Shown here: positions 1-10,500 of the stretch, piece after piece
Numbering within the stretch: position 1 is the stretch's first letter
How the letters are laid out: each line of letters begins with the position of its first letter
From: Pseudanabaena yagii GIHE-NHR1
GTDB lineage: Bacteria; Cyanobacteriota; Cyanobacteriia; Pseudanabaenales; Pseudanabaenaceae
DNA length: 64,000 nt
Reading direction: 5' to 3'
Assembly (NCBI RefSeq): GCF_012863495.1
Contig: NZ_JAAVJL010000001.1
Location: 3,281,501 to 3,345,500 of the forward strand
Made by a program: the position numbers and the translations under genes
Notes under the pieces: model-generated
Databases searched by the model: none
What the model saw: the letters and a program-made list of their open reading frames with translations, nothing else
Told to the model about the DNA's origin: nothing

Positions 1-2209
1 CCGCTTGTTCTTCCGTAAGTTCAGTGGTTTCGAGAATCTGTGCCATGCCAATCACACCATTCATCGGTGTACGAATTTCATGACTCATATTGGCAAGGAA
101 TGCACTCTTAGCCTTATTGGCATTGTCAGCAGCAATAGCCGCCTTTGCCAATGACATTTCTACCTGTTTGCGATCGGTAATATCTCTGGCGGCTGAATAA
201 ACAAGGTTGCCCACAGGAAAAGAGCGCCATTCAATCCAGCGATAGGAACCATCAAAACAACGATAACGATTAATAAAGTTTAAAGTGTTTTCCTGATGAG
301 ATAATTTAGTGAGTTCTTTAATCGTATCGTTGAGATCGTCTGGATGTACATAATCAAGGAATCTACGCCCTTCAAGATCTTCTAGGCGATAGCCGAGCGT
401 GTGTTCCCATTGACGATTGAGGCGGAGAAAATAACCATCAGTATTGGCAATACAGAGCAAATCTAGGGCAACTGAAAAGAAGCGATCTAACTCTTCCGTC
501 TTGTTCTTAAGATCAACTTCTGCTTGTTTGCGTTTAGCCTCAATCCGTGCCTTTTCGCTAATATCTCTACCAATAACAACTAGCCCTTTACGGCTACCAT
601 CGGGATTAAAAATGGGTAATTTGACGACATCAAAAATGCGAAATGTGCCATCACGTTGAGGAACTTGCTCTTCCACATAAGCGATCTCTTTCTGTTGCCA
701 AATAATTTCATCAGTGAGCGCACAGTAAATTAAAGCATCATGATAGAACGGATCTAACCTTGCCATATCCCCATCGGTTTTGCCAAAATAATCATCTGGA
801 AGCTCAAACAGATTTAGACCTTGACGATTAACGATTAAATATTTACCTTCACCATCCTTCATGAAAATCGCATCGGGAACAGCTTCCACTAGAGTATTTA
901 GCCAATAAGCTTTATCTTGCAATTCCACAGTTTTGATAGCTAGCGCCTGTCTCAATTGTTCAGCCATTTGATTAAAGGAGGCAGATAAAGAATTTATCTC
1001 CGCGATTAAACCATCTTCAGGTAAAGATTCTATCCATACGCCATCTGCCATTGCTTTACTAGATTGACGCATCCGCACAATCGGCGCTGTAATCCACTGA
1101 GTCGTAATAAGTCCAATCCCTGTAGCGATTAATAATGTGATCACAATCAAGTTAATTGATTGATTGGTACTCGCTCGCATTTCCGCCATAAACTCTGATT
1201 CGGGCACAACCGTCACAATCAGCCAATTCAAGCCTTGCCCATCCTGATAAGGAGTAATACTGACAAAATAATGTTCGTTATTACTAGAAAAATCAAGTCT
1301 TTCTGGTTTATGAATATTTGCCAAATCACCAAAGCGATCGCGTAAAAATTTAGCCGTATCACTGATCAAAAAACTGGGACTATTAAAAGCTTTGAGGAGC
1401 TTTTGTGCTTTGATGTTTGGAATAACTTGGTATGGCTTTTCTGCCGAGGTGGCGACTAAGGTTCCATCCCGTTCCATCATAAACACTGCCCCTGATTTGA
1501 TGTTAATGGTTCGCAAAAAACGACTCATATCTTCAAGGGAGCGTATGCCATAGGTAACACCTAACAAATCACCACTTTTTAGGTCATAGATCGGCTCCGC
1601 AAGCGCAACTAACAATTCTCCTGTATAGATGTGTGGATATACAATTGTCCATGCAGCTTTCTTGGCTTTGACTGCTACTTGGAACCAAGGACGCTGACGA
1701 GAATCAAAGTAAGTATTCGTTTGTGTAGATTGGGCTAATGAACCATCGGGATTAGTGGTAGAGCTAATATAGTCACCTCCTCCATTAGGAGCCGCCCGCA
1801 TTACCAAGGTTCCATTTTGCAAAAGCTCAACTGATCGATGTCCACCTAAAGGTGTGCCAAATCCAATGATCGTAATTTTGGCGAAGGCGCTAAGTTGCAT
1901 TTGTTCCCATGCCTGTCGCTCTTGGCTAGGAAAATCATTAAAGCTCCATTTACCAAGGCGAAGAGCACTGATATTGTTTTTATTAACTTGATCAATTGCC
2001 TGAAGATAGGTTGTTGTTTTTTCAACTACACGGGTACTAATTTCTGTTTGGAGCCTATTGGCGAGGCTATTCACTGCATTATGTCCACTGCGATAGGATA
2101 GGTAACTTACCAAACCCACGGCAACAACAATTTGCATCACAAAAGGAACTATTAAGATCCAGCGTAATGGAATATTTCGGAAAAACGATTGTTTGTGGGA
2201 AATGCTCAT
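1..2209 (-). CDS. Hybrid-type sensor histidine kinase (C-terminus beyond the window)
   Basis: Membrane sensor kinase of a two-component system; about 736 residues are visible and the reading frame runs off the left edge. The protein starts [17 protein letters not shown]. In order it has a TM helix (about 17-37), an extracellular Cache-type sensor region (to about 345, containing [17 protein letters not shown]), a second TM helix, HAMP, two PAS domains and the start of HisKA with the phospho-acceptor motif [14 protein letters not shown]. The ATPase and any receiver domain lie outside. The ATG at 2207-2209 is the first in-frame start before the TM helix. The N-terminus and Cache region closely resemble those of the kinase at 7537-12006, so the two are paralogues. 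The ligand is unknown. Confidence 0.9.
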   Translation of the reverse strand, partial: MSISHKQSFFRNIPLRWILIVPFVMQIVVAVGLVSYLSYRSGHNAVNSLANRLQTEISTRVVEKTTTYLQAIDQVNKNNISALRLGKWSFNDFPSQERQAWEQMQLSAFAKITIIGFGTPLGGHRSVELLQNGTLVMRAAPNGGGDYISSTTNPDGSLAQSTQTNTYFDSRQRPWFQVAVKAKKAAWTIVYPHIYTGELLVALAEPIYDLKSGDLLGVTYGIRSLEDMSRFLRTINIKSGAVFMMERDGTLVATSAEKPYQVIPNIKAQKLLKAFNSPSFLISDTAKFLRDRFGDLANIHKPERLDFSSNNEHYFVSITPYQDGQGLNWLIVTVVPESEFMAEMRASTNQSINLIVITLLIATGIGLITTQWITAPIVRMRQSSKAMADGVWIESLPEDGLIAEINSLSASFNQMAEQLRQALAIKTVELQDKAYWLNTLVEAVPDAIFMKDGEGKYLIVNRQGLNLFELPDDYFGKTDGDMARLDPFYHDALIYCALTDEIIWQQKEIAYVEEQVPQRDGTFRIFDVVKLPIFNPDGSRKGLVVIGRDISEKARIEAKRKQAEVDLKNKTEELDRFFSVALDLLCIANTDGYFLRLNRQWEHTLGYRLEDLEGRRFLDYVHPDDLNDTIKELTKLSHQENTLNFINRYRCFDGSYRWIEWRSFPVGNLVYSAARDITDRKQVEMSLAKAAIAADNANKAKSAFLANMSHEIRTPMNGVIGMAQILETTELTEEQA

Positions 2210-2331
2210 TGAGACTAGCGGCAGACTTCTACCATATCAGCATAGTAATATTTTATACCAAAGCTAAAAATGGCATAGTCATTTTTAGCTTTGCAAAACC
2301 TTACTGGGCTTGGTTTTCAGGCAGTGCTAAA

Positions 2332-2374
2332 TTAGTAAGGATGGGCGGCGCGAAGCGCCGCCCATCCTTACTAA
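2332..2374. repeat. GC-clamped intergenic hairpin
   Basis: A 20-bp perfect stem (TTAGTAAGGATGGGCGGCGC and its complement) with a GAA loop. It lies between two reverse-strand genes and directly abuts the inverted-repeat element at 2373-2527. It belongs by style to the many GC-clamped triloop hairpins of this window. Confidence 0.8.
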
Positions 2375-2527
2375 CTGATGTTACGTGGAAGTCTTCTAAA
2401 GCCCTCACCCCTAGCCCCTCTCCCGCAGGAGAGGGGAACAAGAAAATAATTTAGGTTTTGCGCCCCTTCTCCTGCGGGAGAAGGGGTTGGGGATGAGGGG
2501 CGAGCCTAGTTCCACGTAACATCAGTT
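2373..2527. mobile_element. MITE-like element with 18-bp terminal inverted repeats
   Basis: Both ends carry AACTGATGTTACGTGGAA in inverted orientation (2373-2390 and 2510-2527), flanked by ACT on each side, which may be a target duplication. The inside contains a long imperfect inverted repeat built on CCCTCACCCCTAGCCCCTCT and its complement, plus smaller hairpins. There is no transposase, so this would be a non-autonomous element. An open frame crossing it is only a by-product of the repeats. Confidence 0.65.
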
Positions 2528-2568
2528 ACTAAAATAAATCCTTTCCTTACTTTCGTGAATTGGTATCG

Positions 2569-4896
2569 CTATTCCACAAATAGAACTGATCGATTCCTTC
2601 CTTGCTGTTTCGCTTCATAAAGGGCGTGATCAGCTTGACTAATCAATACATAAGGCGATCGCTCTAATTTCGGAAGATCGCAAGCAATTCCCATACTAAT
2701 TGTCACAATATCACTCACCGTAGAATCTTGATGAGGGATTTGCAGTTTTTGAATTGCCTGATGAACAAGCTCAGCAACAACGATCGCTCCCTCAGCTTTG
2801 GTATTAGGCAAAATTATGATAAATTCTTCGCCACCATAGCGAGCTACCAAGTCAGCGGGACGGCGCATTAAATCATCAACGGTTTGAGCAATTTTAATTA
2901 GACATTCATCCCCCATTTGATGCCCATAGCGATCGTTATAGAGCTTGAAATAATCCACATCAAACATCAATAGAGACAGTGGCTGGTGATCACGATGCAA
3001 TCTTTGCCATTCAAGAAGTATGCGATCGTTAAAACAGCGACGATTCGCAATTTGGGTGAGACCATCAAGATTAATTAATCTTTCTAGTTCTTGATTGATA
3101 TTTCGCAGATTGGATTCAGCCGATGCAAGGGCAATTTCTGTTTGTTTGCGCTCACTTACATCGATCGCAAAACCATACCAAGCAATATCACCATTTTCAC
3201 GACGTTCTGGACGAGCTTGAGACTTGACCCATTTAACTTGTTTTTGGGATGTGATAATGCGCCACTCATGGCGAAAAATATCCATGGTTTGCATACTATG
3301 GTTTAGTTCTCTCTCAAACGACTCGAAATCATCAGGGTGAAAAATGAATCTATGGATATTGGGCATAGACATGAAGTCTTCAATGCTCATTCCCAATAGT
3401 TCCTCGATCGCGGCATTCACATATTCAAAATTGATACTACCGTCACCATGTCGCACAACTATGTAGATGACTTCAGGAGAGATCGTCGTAATCCTCTGGA
3501 ATAAAGCTTCACTTTCTTTCAGAACAGTTTCTGCATATTTGCGATCGCTAATATCTGTGACACGAACTAGGTTGATTTCTTGAGAGGCAACTGTAATTCT
3601 TGTAACCGCGAGATTTCCCCAAAAATATCTCCCTTTTTTCGTGATGTATTCAACTTCGCGACTCCATACACCGAATGTCTCGACATCATCTGTAATGGCA
3701 TCGATTTCGGCATCAGTAAATTCACGCTTTTGTAAGGTTCTTCCTTCAATGCCTATTAGTTCTTGTTTACTATCGGCTTCAAACATGATGATTGCTTGTT
3801 GATTGCAATCAAACACCAGTAAACTCAAGGGATCGACTAAAAAAATAGCATCGGCAGAACCGTTGTAAATAGCAGCTTGCAGATCGCGACTATAGGCAAG
3901 TTCCATTTCTCCTTGTTTGCGATCGCTAATATCGAGATAAATCCCCGCTACTGCATACGGCTTATCATGAACATCCATAAGCGGGAACTTGGTGATGATG
4001 AAAGTGCGTTGACCATTAGGCAAATGCACAGTTTCTTCAAAACTAACCGCAATACCCTCAAAAATCGCTTGCAGTTCCATATCGCGAACTCTTTTTACTG
4101 AGTCGTGGGAAAAGATATCGTAGTCCTTTTTACCAATGACCGCTTCATAGGAAGTCTGCATCCAATAGGTAAATTCTTGGTTAACCGATAAGTAGGTTCC
4201 CTCCAAATCCTTGATCGCAATTGGGGTTGGAGCATTATCTAAAAAAGCCTGTAATCTTGCTTCACTTTGGCGCAGCGCTTCTTCAGTATGTTTGAGCACG
4301 CTGATATCCACATAGGCGATCGCTACTCCATAGCCCTCTAGATGAATTGGAGCTGCACTCACACTTAACCAACGCACATTACCATGATCATCGAACAGTC
4401 CCATCCGAACATTGTCGATTTCGCGATTTTCCGCTAAGGCTCTAACACTAGCATATTCATTACTAGGCATAGGTGAGCCATCAAACCTCACAATCTGCCA
4501 TTCAGGAGAATCATAGGTACGTGATGTTAGCTCTTGATTAGGAACTTTTAAAATCTTCTCCGATGCAAGATTACCTGCTATGAGGTTTCCTTCAGGATCG
4601 GTAATAGAAATTCCTATGGGTAAAAGCTCAAAGAGCGTCTTATATTTTTTGTGTGATGCCTTCAGAGAAATCTCAATATGCTCAATCTCTTGCCTAATCC
4701 ATCGGTTGGCGAAAACACCAAAAGCCATAGATAGCAGGAGCATTACGCCACAGATTAGAAATGTCCAGTAATAATTTCCTAGCGTTGTGAGTAAGGCAAT
4801 TGTCCCAATCAATTGCATCGCAAATGGAAGTAACAGGATCCATTGCAGAGGAATCTTACAATCACGCGATTGCCTTTCTTGTCGTTTGACTGCCAT
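2569..4896 (-). CDS. PAS-repeat diguanylate cyclase
   Basis: Predicted membrane-anchored enzyme making cyclic di-GMP from two GTP. Two TM helices lie near the N-terminus (ILLLPFAMQLIGTIALL and the following hydrophobic run). About five PAS/PAC modules follow, then a C-terminal GGDEF domain with the intact catalytic signature RYGGEEF. No EAL or HD-GYP domain is present, so synthesis rather than breakdown is expected. The frame is open up to 4938, but that codon is TTG; the ATG at 4896 (MAVKRQERQ) gives a clean start of about 775 residues. The N-terminal helix resembles those of the flanking hybrid kinases, but the Cache sensor is missing. The signal sensed by the PAS domains is unknown. Confidence 0.9.
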   Translation of the reverse strand: MAVKRQERQSRDCKIPLQWILLLPFAMQLIGTIALLTTLGNYYWTFLICGVMLLLSMAFGVFANRWIRQEIEHIEISLKASHKKYKTLFELLPIGISITDPEGNLIAGNLASEKILKVPNQELTSRTYDSPEWQIVRFDGSPMPSNEYASVRALAENREIDNVRMGLFDDHGNVRWLSVSAAPIHLEGYGVAIAYVDISVLKHTEEALRQSEARLQAFLDNAPTPIAIKDLEGTYLSVNQEFTYWMQTSYEAVIGKKDYDIFSHDSVKRVRDMELQAIFEGIAVSFEETVHLPNGQRTFIITKFPLMDVHDKPYAVAGIYLDISDRKQGEMELAYSRDLQAAIYNGSADAIFLVDPLSLLVFDCNQQAIIMFEADSKQELIGIEGRTLQKREFTDAEIDAITDDVETFGVWSREVEYITKKGRYFWGNLAVTRITVASQEINLVRVTDISDRKYAETVLKESEALFQRITTISPEVIYIVVRHGDGSINFEYVNAAIEELLGMSIEDFMSMPNIHRFIFHPDDFESFERELNHSMQTMDIFRHEWRIITSQKQVKWVKSQARPERRENGDIAWYGFAIDVSERKQTEIALASAESNLRNINQELERLINLDGLTQIANRRCFNDRILLEWQRLHRDHQPLSLLMFDVDYFKLYNDRYGHQMGDECLIKIAQTVDDLMRRPADLVARYGGEEFIIILPNTKAEGAIVVAELVHQAIQKLQIPHQDSTVSDIVTISMGIACDLPKLERSPYVLISQADHALYEAKQQGRNRSVLFVE

Positions 4897-4972
4897 ACAT
4901 GAAAGCCTTATTAAATAAGCAGATCGCCCGATTCTCAAGCATTATTTGAGGTTAGATTTTAATATTGCATTT

Positions 4973-5086
4973 AGGGACTTGCTATTAATTAAAGTACCTG
5001 CGGCTTCGACTCCGCTCAGCCAACGTTAGCTGAGCGAAGTCGAAGCTAGATAACTTTGGTGGGACATTTTTTATCCGCAAGAGCCT
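4973..5086. repeat. Dispersed 114-bp repeat, family A copy 1
   Basis: Almost identical in sequence and length to 20569-20682 (a handful of substitutions). It begins AGGGACTTGC and ends with the imperfect complement GCAAGAGCCT. The centre is a long hairpin, GGCTTCGACTCCGCTCAGCC against GCTGAGCGAAGTCGAAGC. It fits a non-autonomous mobile element of the MITE type. Confidence 0.8.
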
Positions 5087-5175
5087 TATCTAAAATTTAG
5101 TTTAAAGATAAATTTAAAATTAGATTAATGCAAATCTAGCCTATTTATTTAAATTTACCCATAATTATTTGAAAA

Positions 5176-6876
5176 TTAATTAAGATTAACAAAAAGTTCA
5201 CTATTCTCTATATTATTTGGAATACTATTGCTCGCAAAGCCTACCATTTCTATATGTTTAAAAATTGATGCAAGCGGAGAATGGCTGATCTTTGAAGAAA
5301 TTTCTTGAATTTTTATATCAGAAGAAATAGTCTCTAACCAATCCAAATTAACCTTCTGAGCAAGATATCCGTAGGCTTTATAATCGCGTGGTAATTTTGC
5401 TGTGATAGTTTTAAAGTTCTGAGACGAAGCGATCGCTTGGTTGTTTTTGAGAGTTAATGCTAATTCCAATGATGGAAGTGAATTAGATAGATAAATATAA
5501 TTGGAAGTTTGAGCATGGACTGCCACTACCTGTCCTGACACATCGGCATTGTTAGGAGAACCTGAAGAAGTATTGAGACTAGCACTCAGCTTTGTCCAGA
5601 CAGTAACTGGCTGATTTTTGAGGGTGATTTCACCCACAGTGAGTTGCTTTCTTGCCAGATCATCGAGAGAAGCGATCGCTGTTGCGGAGGCTTTGGCATC
5701 ATTCACCTTAGCCACTAGTAACCAGTCTGGGGTAATAGTAGGCTGAGCATTACGCTGAGGGAATAAAGTAATCGCAAAGTCATCCTGTGCCCATGCCACA
5801 GCATCTTGATTTAATGGAATAGGAGCGATCGCTTTGGTAATTACCTTGAGCCATTCTGGAGGAAGGGACGTTTGGAATCCTTTCAAAGTTTCACCTAGAT
5901 TTTTACCAATAATCACCGCATTTCCCGAAGGTAGGGCGGTCGCGATATTAGTACTAGATTTAGAGGAGGGCTTTGTCGCTGGTTTGGAGAGGGATGATGG
6001 TGCAGAGGCATTAGGCTCGGTAACATCTGCCACAGACTGAGGCGATCGCTCTTCATGCCATAGAGTTTTGGCTCTGATACCTGCCTTGTCTAAACCGAGG
6101 CTCATTAACAAACTTGCCTGTGGCAAATCTTCACCTAGCTCTCCTAAATTGGCATAAGCAACGGCAATTTTACCCTTATTGATTTGGGCAAGGCGATCGC
6201 GATAATGCTCAAGACTGGGCAACGCTAAACTAGGATCTTTCAAGTCATCGATCGCTTGGCGTAATACCCGCACATCATTCGCAAATAGTACAAATTTGTC
6301 TAAAATTGTCCCCGCGATCGCAGGTCGATTTTCCGCAAAACTCGTATTTAAAATCGATACACCCTGATATTGCTCAAATCCTAGATCGGAACCATTCACC
6401 GCCAACTCTTGCCAAAAAGCATCAATTGTCGTCTTCGCCAAATCAACATCTTTGGCTTTCAAAGCAAGCAGATATCCTATTTGTAAACCATTAGCAGACT
6501 GATGATCGAGATCAACATCGGTAACGGCTAGGGTGATCTCTTGATCCAGCCAAGGCTGAATATCGCGTTCATAGTCCAATAACCAGTTTTGTTGTAATTG
6601 CTGCTTGAGGTTTGCTAATTCATGACGCACATCGCCGCGATCGCTAGGTTTTGCCGCTAACTGTGTGAATAATCCTAATTTCTCTGGATTAGCCAAAAAT
6701 GAGACAAATAAAGGCGATCGCTTGGGCAATAGTTGTACCGCTTGAGGCTGAGTTTTGACTCCTGCTAATAGATCCCTTGGATTTGCTGCAAATACCTTAG
6801 CGATCGTCGTCAAACTTAAAACCAAGAGCAAAGCACCAAGTACAGCAATTCCCGCAAAAACAGGTTTGATTTTCAT
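5176..6876 (-). CDS. DUF3352 domain protein
   Basis: A 566-residue protein with one N-terminal hydrophobic helix (VFAGIAVLGALLLVLSLTTI) and a long extracytoplasmic part. It therefore looks membrane-anchored or exported. The body matches the pattern of the cyanobacterial DUF3352 family: FVSFLANPEKLGLFTQL near the start, then internal repeats of the type GYLLALKAKDVDLAKTTID and VVAVHAQTSNYIYLSNS. A Ser/Ala/Pro-rich linker lies near residues 280-310. The biochemical role of the family is not known. It starts 28 nt after the toxin stop codon on the same strand, so it may be co-transcribed with the toxin-antitoxin pair. Confidence 0.8.
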   Translation of the reverse strand: MKIKPVFAGIAVLGALLLVLSLTTIAKVFAANPRDLLAGVKTQPQAVQLLPKRSPLFVSFLANPEKLGLFTQLAAKPSDRGDVRHELANLKQQLQQNWLLDYERDIQPWLDQEITLAVTDVDLDHQSANGLQIGYLLALKAKDVDLAKTTIDAFWQELAVNGSDLGFEQYQGVSILNTSFAENRPAIAGTILDKFVLFANDVRVLRQAIDDLKDPSLALPSLEHYRDRLAQINKGKIAVAYANLGELGEDLPQASLLMSLGLDKAGIRAKTLWHEERSPQSVADVTEPNASAPSSLSKPATKPSSKSSTNIATALPSGNAVIIGKNLGETLKGFQTSLPPEWLKVITKAIAPIPLNQDAVAWAQDDFAITLFPQRNAQPTITPDWLLVAKVNDAKASATAIASLDDLARKQLTVGEITLKNQPVTVWTKLSASLNTSSGSPNNADVSGQVVAVHAQTSNYIYLSNSLPSLELALTLKNNQAIASSQNFKTITAKLPRDYKAYGYLAQKVNLDWLETISSDIKIQEISSKISHSPLASIFKHIEMVGFASNSIPNNIENSELFVNLN

Positions 6877-6904
6877 AAAAGCTCTAAATTCGCTATTAGT
6901 TTTT

Positions 6905-7264
6905 TCAATCTAGAAATCCTAGAACTATATTTAAAGATATCTGAATTGATTTCCAATATTCTGGTTCTAAAATTCCTACTAAACCCAAGATTCTTTGATG
7001 ATCAACAGAACGAATCTGCCCCACATCAATATAACGGTCTTGGTCTAAACCATTAATCTGTGAGGCTTTAACATTTACCACATAGGGGGCTTGTTTTTGT
7101 CCTGGGCGAAAGGGCATAACAATAGTTAGCAATCCGTACTGATTCATGATGTCATTCTGAAGAATTAGACAGGATCTTGTTTTTTGTGCCTCAGCACCTA
7201 CGGTTGGATCAAGTTTTACCCATCGAATCTCACCTCTTTGATAAGTAAGTTTACTTTGAGGCAT
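6905..7264 (-). CDS. MazF/PemK-family toxin
   Basis: A 119-residue toxin of a type II toxin-antitoxin module, expected to be an mRNA endoribonuclease. The MazF-fold features are visible: RGEIRWVKLDPTVGAEAQKTR (strand-loop with the conserved Gly and Arg), the CLILQNDIMN strand, and VMPF in place of the usual V-A-P-hydrophobic strand. Its start overlaps the antitoxin stop by 14 nt, a layout typical of such operons. The protein looks intact. Cleavage specificity cannot be read from sequence. Confidence 0.88.
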   Translation of the reverse strand: MPQSKLTYQRGEIRWVKLDPTVGAEAQKTRSCLILQNDIMNQYGLLTIVMPFRPGQKQAPYVVNVKASQINGLDQDRYIDVGQIRSVDHQRILGLVGILEPEYWKSIQISLNIVLGFLD

Positions 7265-7481
7265 CTATCCCATCTCCAGCAACATGATCCCACAGCTCAA
7301 TTTCTGCTAAATACTCTTGATCTTCTGCATCTTTTAGTAAAGCCGCGATCATTTCTGCTTTGATCGCTTGACGGCGTTGCTGTGCAAGTAAGGAATTTAT
7401 GTAGGCACTACGGTTTCCCTGCGCCAACTGATCTAGAAACTGAAGAATTTCTTCTTCTAAGGAAATTGTAATCTTAACCAT
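7251..7481 (-). CDS. Ribbon-helix-helix antitoxin of the MazF toxin
   Basis: A small acidic protein beginning MVKITISLEEEILQFLDQLA, the strand-plus-helix pattern of RHH/CopG-type DNA-binding antitoxins. An acidic C-terminal tail (DAEDQEYLAEIELWDH) is likely to wrap the toxin. It lies immediately upstream of and overlaps the toxin gene, and would be expected to repress its own promoter. The frame also allows TTG at 7496 and ATG at 7493, but neither has a convincing ribosome-binding site; the ATG at 7481 fits the usual family start. Confidence 0.85.
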   Translation of the reverse strand: MVKITISLEEEILQFLDQLAQGNRSAYINSLLAQQRRQAIKAEMIAALLKDAEDQEYLAEIELWDHVAGDGIDASK

Positions 7482-7536
7482 TGGTATTACCATCAAGGAT
7501 TACCATTTGATCATACCAATAAATGTAGGAGCAGAT

Positions 7537-10500
7537 TTATACATTGGAGATAATGCGAATAATTTCTTGCACATTAATGGGTTTGCTAATGTAATCATCC
7601 ATGCCCGCCTCTAAACAAGATTGCCGATCTTCAACCATCGCATTCGCAGTCATCGCCACAATTCTGACTTGCTTCGCATTTTGCTGATTATTGAGATATT
7701 CCCGAATTAACCTAGTTGCAGTCAATCCATTCATCTCAGGCATCTGTACATCCATGAGGATTAAGTCATAGTCCTGTTGTTGAACTGCCTGTAATGCTTC
7801 TAATCCATTGTTAACCACATTGATCTGATAGCCAAGTTTTTTGAGCAAAGCCCCCGCTACCATTTGATTTACGAGATTATCTTCGGCTAGCAAAATGTGT
7901 AAAGGAAATTTTTGAGCTATGGATTTGTCAATTAGGGTCTTACTAATTTTGTTGATCAATGCTTCGGGAGGTTTACGGCTCTCTAAATTTGTTGATATGC
8001 CTATGGTGAAATAGAAAGTTGAGCCTTGAGTGCTGAGGATGGGCTGCCAGCCTGAGGGAGGTCTGCCACCAATGGAACCACAACTATCAAACCAGATTGT
8101 TCCCCCCATCAACTCGACGAGGCGCTTACTAATAGCCAGTCCTAAACCAGTACCACCATATTGACGACTAATCGATGTATCCACTTGGGTAAAGGGTTGA
8201 AATAGTTGATCAATGCGATCGCTTTTAATACCAATGCCCGTATCTGAGACCGCGAAACTTAACTCATATTTATTGGCTATCACATGACCCTCGACAGCAA
8301 TTGATACCTGTCCCTGTGGTGTAAATTTCACCGCATTACCCACTAGATTGAGCAGGACTTGACGCAACCGATCTCGATCTCCGACGACATTAGTGGGAAC
8401 ATCAGGAGCAATGATGTATGTGAGATCAATATTTTTAGCGATCGCTTGATTACGAAGGATGTCACAAACTGCTTTGACCAAATCTTGCAGCACAAATTCC
8501 CTTGCTTCAATAGTGAGCATCCCTGATTCAATTTTTGAGAAGTCGAGAATATCATTGATTACCGCCAAAAGCGCTTCACCGCTATCAGCAATAGTTTTCA
8601 CAAAATCCTGTTGTTCTTCCGTCAGTTCAGTAGTTTCTAGCAGTTGTGTCATGCCAATCACGCCATTCATGGGGGTGCGGATTTCATGGCTCATATTTGC
8701 GAGAAATGCACTTTTAGCTCTTGTCGCTTCTTCTGCGGCTGCCTTTGCTTCAGCCAAGGCAAATTCTGTTTGCTTGCGAATGGTAATATCTGCGATGCGT
8801 GCCAAACTAAAATATCGTTCGCCAAACTCAATTCTCTTAAGCAAAAGATCTCCCCAAAAGTAATTCCCTTTGAAAGTGACATATTCCACCTCTAGGTTAC
8901 AGAAGCCTTTTTCAGCTATTTCTTGATTAATCCAAGCAAGTTCCTGAGCGGTCAGATCATTTTTGTGAAGAATGCGACCCACGATATTCAGTAACTGATT
9001 TTTACTATCGACTTCAAATAGTTTTATGGCTTGCTGATTGCAGTCAAATATTAGTGAAGTATGGCTATCGACTAGGAACAGTGCATCAGTGGATTCATTA
9101 AAAAGTAGTTCTCGTAAATCGTGGCTGTAGGTTAGCTCCTGTTCTAGTTGTTTGCGATCGCTCACATCTGAAGTTAGCATCGTAACAACATAGACATTTA
9201 GGGATGGATCCCAGCGAGAATTGTTGGTTTGCGAAATCCAACGGAGAGAGCCATCTTTATGTCGAAATCTATAGGTATAAGTCCCACCAAGCTCATTAAA
9301 AATATCTGCGTAAATTTGATCTCCCAGACTTTGCCAATCTTCAGGGTAAATTGAACTGAACCAAAGTGATTGATCGTCAATTAATTCCTGAGGACTATAG
9401 CCAGAGATTGCTTCACAGGCTCTAGAAACATACTTAATATTCCATGTGCCATCTCTCTTAATCTCCACCCTTGTAATTATTGCCGTAGCGCTATTTAAAA
9501 TATCGCTCAGATTTGTTTCGGAATCTTTTAAGGCAATTTCTAATGCTTTGCGATCGCTAATATCAAGCATCACGCCAATCATTTTCTCTGCTTGACCATC
9601 TTGGTTATAAATACCCTGCCCCTTGGTGAGTACCCATCGCAAAGTGCCGTCAGGATATAGAAGCCGATATTCGACATCTAGTAAGGAATGCGTCTCTAAA
9701 GCATGATTGAATGCTGCTTCAACCCATTCAAGATCTTCGGGATGAACGCGATCGCGCCATGTTTGGTAATTGCTAGATAGTTCATAGGGATTCAGTCCCA
9801 TCAACCGATAGTGAGTACCACTCCAAATCGCTTCACCCGTGGCAACATCAAATTCCCAACTTCCTGTATTAGTCAAACTAAGGGCTAGCTGTCTACGGTC
9901 TTCACTTTCCTGTAATGCGATTTCTGCTTGCTTGCGATCGGTAATATTACGAGCAACCCATAATACTGATTCTCGATCTAACGGTGACACGATGGTTGAG
10001 AACCAACGTTCTTTACCCATGATTTCCAAACTATATTCTAGATCGATGCTCTTTTGAGTTGTGAGAACCTGTTGAATGGCTTCTAAAAAGCGCTCAGCAG
10101 TTTGCTGCGGTAAGTGTTGATGGATAGTCTGATTTAATTTAACGTTAGCATTACTTTCAATATTGGCTTGAGTCGGAGCAACCTTAAGATATCTACCCTC
10201 ACCATTTAGCACAAAAATATAATCCTTCATCCCAGAGAAGAGATTACGAAGTTGCGTTTCACTTTCTTGCAGTGCTATTTCAGCCTGCTTGCGATCGCTA
10301 ATATCGGTAATCGTGCCAACTAATTTGGTTACCTGCCCCTGTTCGTTATAGACCGCTTCGCCTCGGCTGATGATATGACAAATCGAGCCATCAGGTCGAA
10401 TGATGCCATGTTCGACCATGTAGGGTGTACCATTTGCGATCGCCTCTTCTACTGCTGCACGTAGTTTGGGCTGATCCTCAAGAGGCAGTATATCGAAAAA

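Noticed and set aside
2167-2454. 95-residue open frame across the kinase start and the MITE-like element
   Set aside because: It is produced by the palindromic repeats and by the reverse strand of the kinase gene; no protein-like features.
5068-5086. TTATCCGCA as a DnaA box
   Set aside because: It is part of the family A repeat and occurs once per copy with a change in the second copy.
8459-8863. 134-residue open frame on the forward strand
   Set aside because: It lies wholly opposite the receiver/kinase part of the 1489-residue hybrid kinase, has no family resemblance and no ribosome-binding site.
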